Origin: a candidate division FCPU426 bacterium
GTDB taxonomy: Bacteria; Oederibacteriota; PGYV01; Palsa-1178
Assembly (NCBI GenBank): GCA_003167475.1
Contig: PMTB01000003.1
Span: forward strand, 1-5,204
Length of the DNA stretch: 5,204 nucleotides
Direction: 5' to 3'
Of the stretch, positions 3,680-5,204 are shown piece after piece. The notes below the pieces were generated by a model. The model searched no databases and was not told the DNA's origin. It was given only the letters and a program-made list of their open reading frames with translations. Each line of letters begins with the position of its first letter. Position 1 is the first letter of the stretch. Both the position numbers and the translations under genes were made by a program.

Positions 3680-5204
3680 TTATTCCCCGAGCCCGTTTAC
3701 TTTCACCACGGCCATCTTCAGCTTTTTGATCTCGTGCTCGCCCGTGTCTTTCCTGATATTTATGACAACCACATATGTCCCGCCTGCCACCCGGCTGCCT
3801 CCGTTGGTCGTTAAGTCCCACTGTATTCCCGTGATGCCCGCCGTGATGGAAGTATTGATGCCCTTTATAAGCTCGCCGGCTATATTATATATCGATATGT
3901 CAGCCTCTCCTGTTGCCGCCGTGAGCCACTTGATCGTGGCGTATCCCGTTGTGGCGCCGTCCGTGATGAACACGGGGTTCGGGTATATTTTCTGTTCCTG
4001 TACTATACCTCCGCTGCCAGCGTTAAGTATTGTCACTGTCTTCGAGGCCATGATCTTAAAGCCCTGCGCCGTATTTAATTCCACCTGTATCTCATATATC
4101 CCGGAGTCGACCGTCCTGCCGGAGCTGTTAAGCCCGTCCCACGGTATGGAGGCGCCGGCGGCGTACTGCAGGTTTATCGGCGGCGCGTTCTTGCCAACCT
4201 GTATCACGTCGTCCACCGCAAGGGAGATGCTTGTGCCGGACACATTCGGCGTCTCGAGCCTGCGCACGAGCTCCCCTGCCGAGTTGTAAATGTTTATCCT
4301 CGCGGTTTGATCCAGCTTCAGGACCTGTATGGTCTCTATGTGCGTATTCACATGGCCGTATGTGTCGGTGGTGCTTATCTTGATGTAATAAAGGCCCGGG
4401 GTTACTTCCTGTCCGCTGTCCGAGTAGCCGTTCCAAATGAAACTTGACGTCTGGTCCGCGCCCCCGCCGTACTGGTCGGGCGTCTGTATGCCCTTAATGC
4501 GCAGTTCCAGGCTTCCTGTATCCGGGTTGAAAGCCGTGGTCGTCACGCCGTTCATGAGCATTGCTATATCGCCGACGTCCCCCGCTATGCTCGACTGGGT
4601 TATTATCCTGACCTTTTCACCGGCTTCATTATAAGCTTCTATACTGAGTATATAAGGGAAAGACACCGGCGTCACTGTGATAGTGGGGGTGCAGCTGTAC
4701 GTATGGGTCGGAGTCGGGGAATATGTATTGGTGGATGTCGGGGAATCCGTGTAAGTGTCGGTCGGCGACGCGGTCCTGGTATCAGTGGGCGTCGCGGTAA
4801 ATGTCGGCGTATTGGTGCAGGTGCCGGTCGGAGTGAATGTTCTTGTGTCAGTCGGCGACACTGTCACCGTACATGTAGGCGTCGCGGTAAAGGTCGGCGA
4901 AGTCGATGGCGAGAAAGTCGGTGTGGAGCTGGAAGTCGGCGTGTATGTGTAAGTGGAAGTAAATGTCATGGTCATAGTCTGCGTATAAGTGTTGGTAGCC
5001 GTACGGGTGTAAGTATAAGTGTTTGTTTCCGTTACCGTGGACGTCACTGTCTTTGTGACGGTATCGGTGAATGTATCCGTGAATGTGGGCGTGGAAGTGA
5101 AGGTGAATATGGTGGTGGTCGATGTTTCCGTGACCGTCGTCGTGATTGTTTTTGTGTCCGTGGGCGTCGCTGAATCCGTGGATGTGGGGGTCAGGGTATA
5201 AGTG
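3680..5204 (-). CDS. Surface protein: Thr/Pro linker plus three FlgD-Ig/sorting-like modules, C-terminal 507 residues (5' end beyond window)
   Basis: The frame is open from the right edge to a TAA at 3682-3680; a GTG at 5047 is only an internal Val in the linker, not a start. Visible residues 1-180 are almost pure Thr-x-Thr-x with Pro and Ser, an extended, possibly glycosylated stalk. Three related modules follow: about 183-296, 297-395 and 403-507. Each begins with a strand bearing the same motif: YNEAGEKVR (191-199), YNSAGELVR (306-314) and YNIAGELIK (439-447). Each ends with a Trp-turn-Gly strand: IWNGYSDSGQEVTPGLYYI, IPWDGLNSSGRTVDSGIYEI and IQWDLTTNGGSRVAGGTYVV. This is the layout of FlgD Ig-like domains, also shared by type IX secretion C-terminal sorting domains. 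The last module starts at a YPNPV motif (407-411), as sorting domains often do. It is probably an exported, cell-surface or appendage protein with an unseen N-terminal functional domain. Whether the last module is a sorting signal or structural is open. Confidence 0.88.
   Translation of the reverse strand, partial: TYTLTPTSTDSATPTDTKTITTTVTETSTTTIFTFTSTPTFTDTFTDTVTKTVTSTVTETNTYTYTRTATNTYTQTMTMTFTSTYTYTPTSSSTPTFSPSTSPTFTATPTCTVTVSPTDTRTFTPTGTCTNTPTFTATPTDTRTASPTDTYTDSPTSTNTYSPTPTHTYSCTPTITVTPVSFPYILSIEAYNEAGEKVRIITQSSIAGDVGDIAMLMNGVTTTAFNPDTGSLELRIKGIQTPDQYGGGADQTSSFIWNGYSDSGQEVTPGLYYIKISTTDTYGHVNTHIETIQVLKLDQTARINIYNSAGELVRRLETPNVSGTSISLAVDDVIQVGKNAPPINLQYAAGASIPWDGLNSSGRTVDSGIYEIQVELNTAQGFKIMASKTVTILNAGSGGIVQEQKIYPNPVFITDGATTGYATIKWLTAATGEADISIYNIAGELIKGINTSITAGITGIQWDLTTNGGSRVAGGTYVVVINIRKDTGEHEIKKLKMAVVKVNGLGE
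4658..5204 (-). repeat. Thr/Pro linker-coding degenerate repeat DNA (right copy)
   Basis: Over 540 bp encode alternating Thr residues, giving six-base quasi-periodicity. A clearer longer repeat is visible: about 25 bp at 4785-4809 (GTGGGCGTCGCGGTAA then ATGTCGGCG) recurs 90 bp later at 4875-4899 with two mismatches. It corresponds to PTFTATPT repeated 30 residues apart in the protein. The tract continues past the right edge. Confidence 0.75.

Noticed and set aside
5045..5047. GTG at 5047 (minus) as the start of the right surface protein
   Set aside because: The same Thr-rich frame continues without a stop to the window edge, no signal peptide follows, and no ribosome site precedes it.
4703..5201. 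Plus-strand open frames rich in Arg/Gly/Cys or Val opposite the Thr linker
   Set aside because: They are by-products of reading Thr-codon repeats on the opposite strand. Composition is extreme, no ribosome site precedes them, and the minus-strand protein has recognisable domains.
4658..5204. Repeated blocks as a CRISPR array
   Set aside because: The repeats are degenerate, six-base periodic and in frame with a protein; there are no constant-length unique spacers.

Overview
The window carries a two-way regulatory locus between two large secreted surface proteins. Both surface proteins run off the window edges. It reads as bacterial: nearly every start has a strong GGAGG-type ribosome binding site, and there is a flagellar gene, an ECF sigma factor and classical signal peptides. 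The Thr/Pro dipeptide-repeat linkers, FlgD-Ig/sorting-domain-like surface proteins and a widespread REP-type palindrome suggest a flagellated member of an uncultivated candidate phylum (a Goldbacteria, Firestonebacteria or Elusimicrobia kind of genome). That assignment is an impression from memory, not a proof.

Layout. Positions 1-1067 (minus) hold the N-terminal 355 residues of a secreted protein: signal peptide, a beta-rich uncharacterised domain, then the start of a Thr-rich linker that continues past the left edge. Positions 1068-1489 are non-coding and hold a nested palindromic REP/MITE-like repeat (1162-1361) and a 13-bp-stem hairpin behind flgD (1393-1424). Positions 1490-1969 (minus) hold a short-form flgD. 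Positions 1970-2115 are a divergent promoter region. Positions 2116-3545 (plus) form a tight three-gene operon: ECF sigma factor, membrane-anchored zinc-finger anti-sigma factor, and a secreted CpxP/Spy/CnrX-like LTXXQ protein. A 16-bp-stem bidirectional terminator follows (3597-3634). Positions 3680-5204 (minus) hold the C-terminal 507 residues of a second surface protein: a long Thr/Pro/Ser linker followed by three FlgD-Ig/sorting-domain-like modules.

How the parts fit. The sigma, anti-sigma and periplasmic protein resemble the envelope or metal sensing set of the CnrH/CnrY/CnrX type. The divergent region between flgD and the sigma gene contains two inverted copies of the same bipartite sequence, GCAACCTG-N14-CGTCTAAAT. 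It has the form of an ECF promoter, and only the -35 and -10 parts are conserved between the copies. One copy points at the sigma operon and one at flgD. The simplest reading is that the ECF factor activates its own operon and also drives flgD, tying a hook-assembly gene to envelope sensing. This is the most interesting signal in the window. A separate sigma-70-like promoter (TTGCCT-N17-TATAAT) could supply basal expression of the sigma operon.
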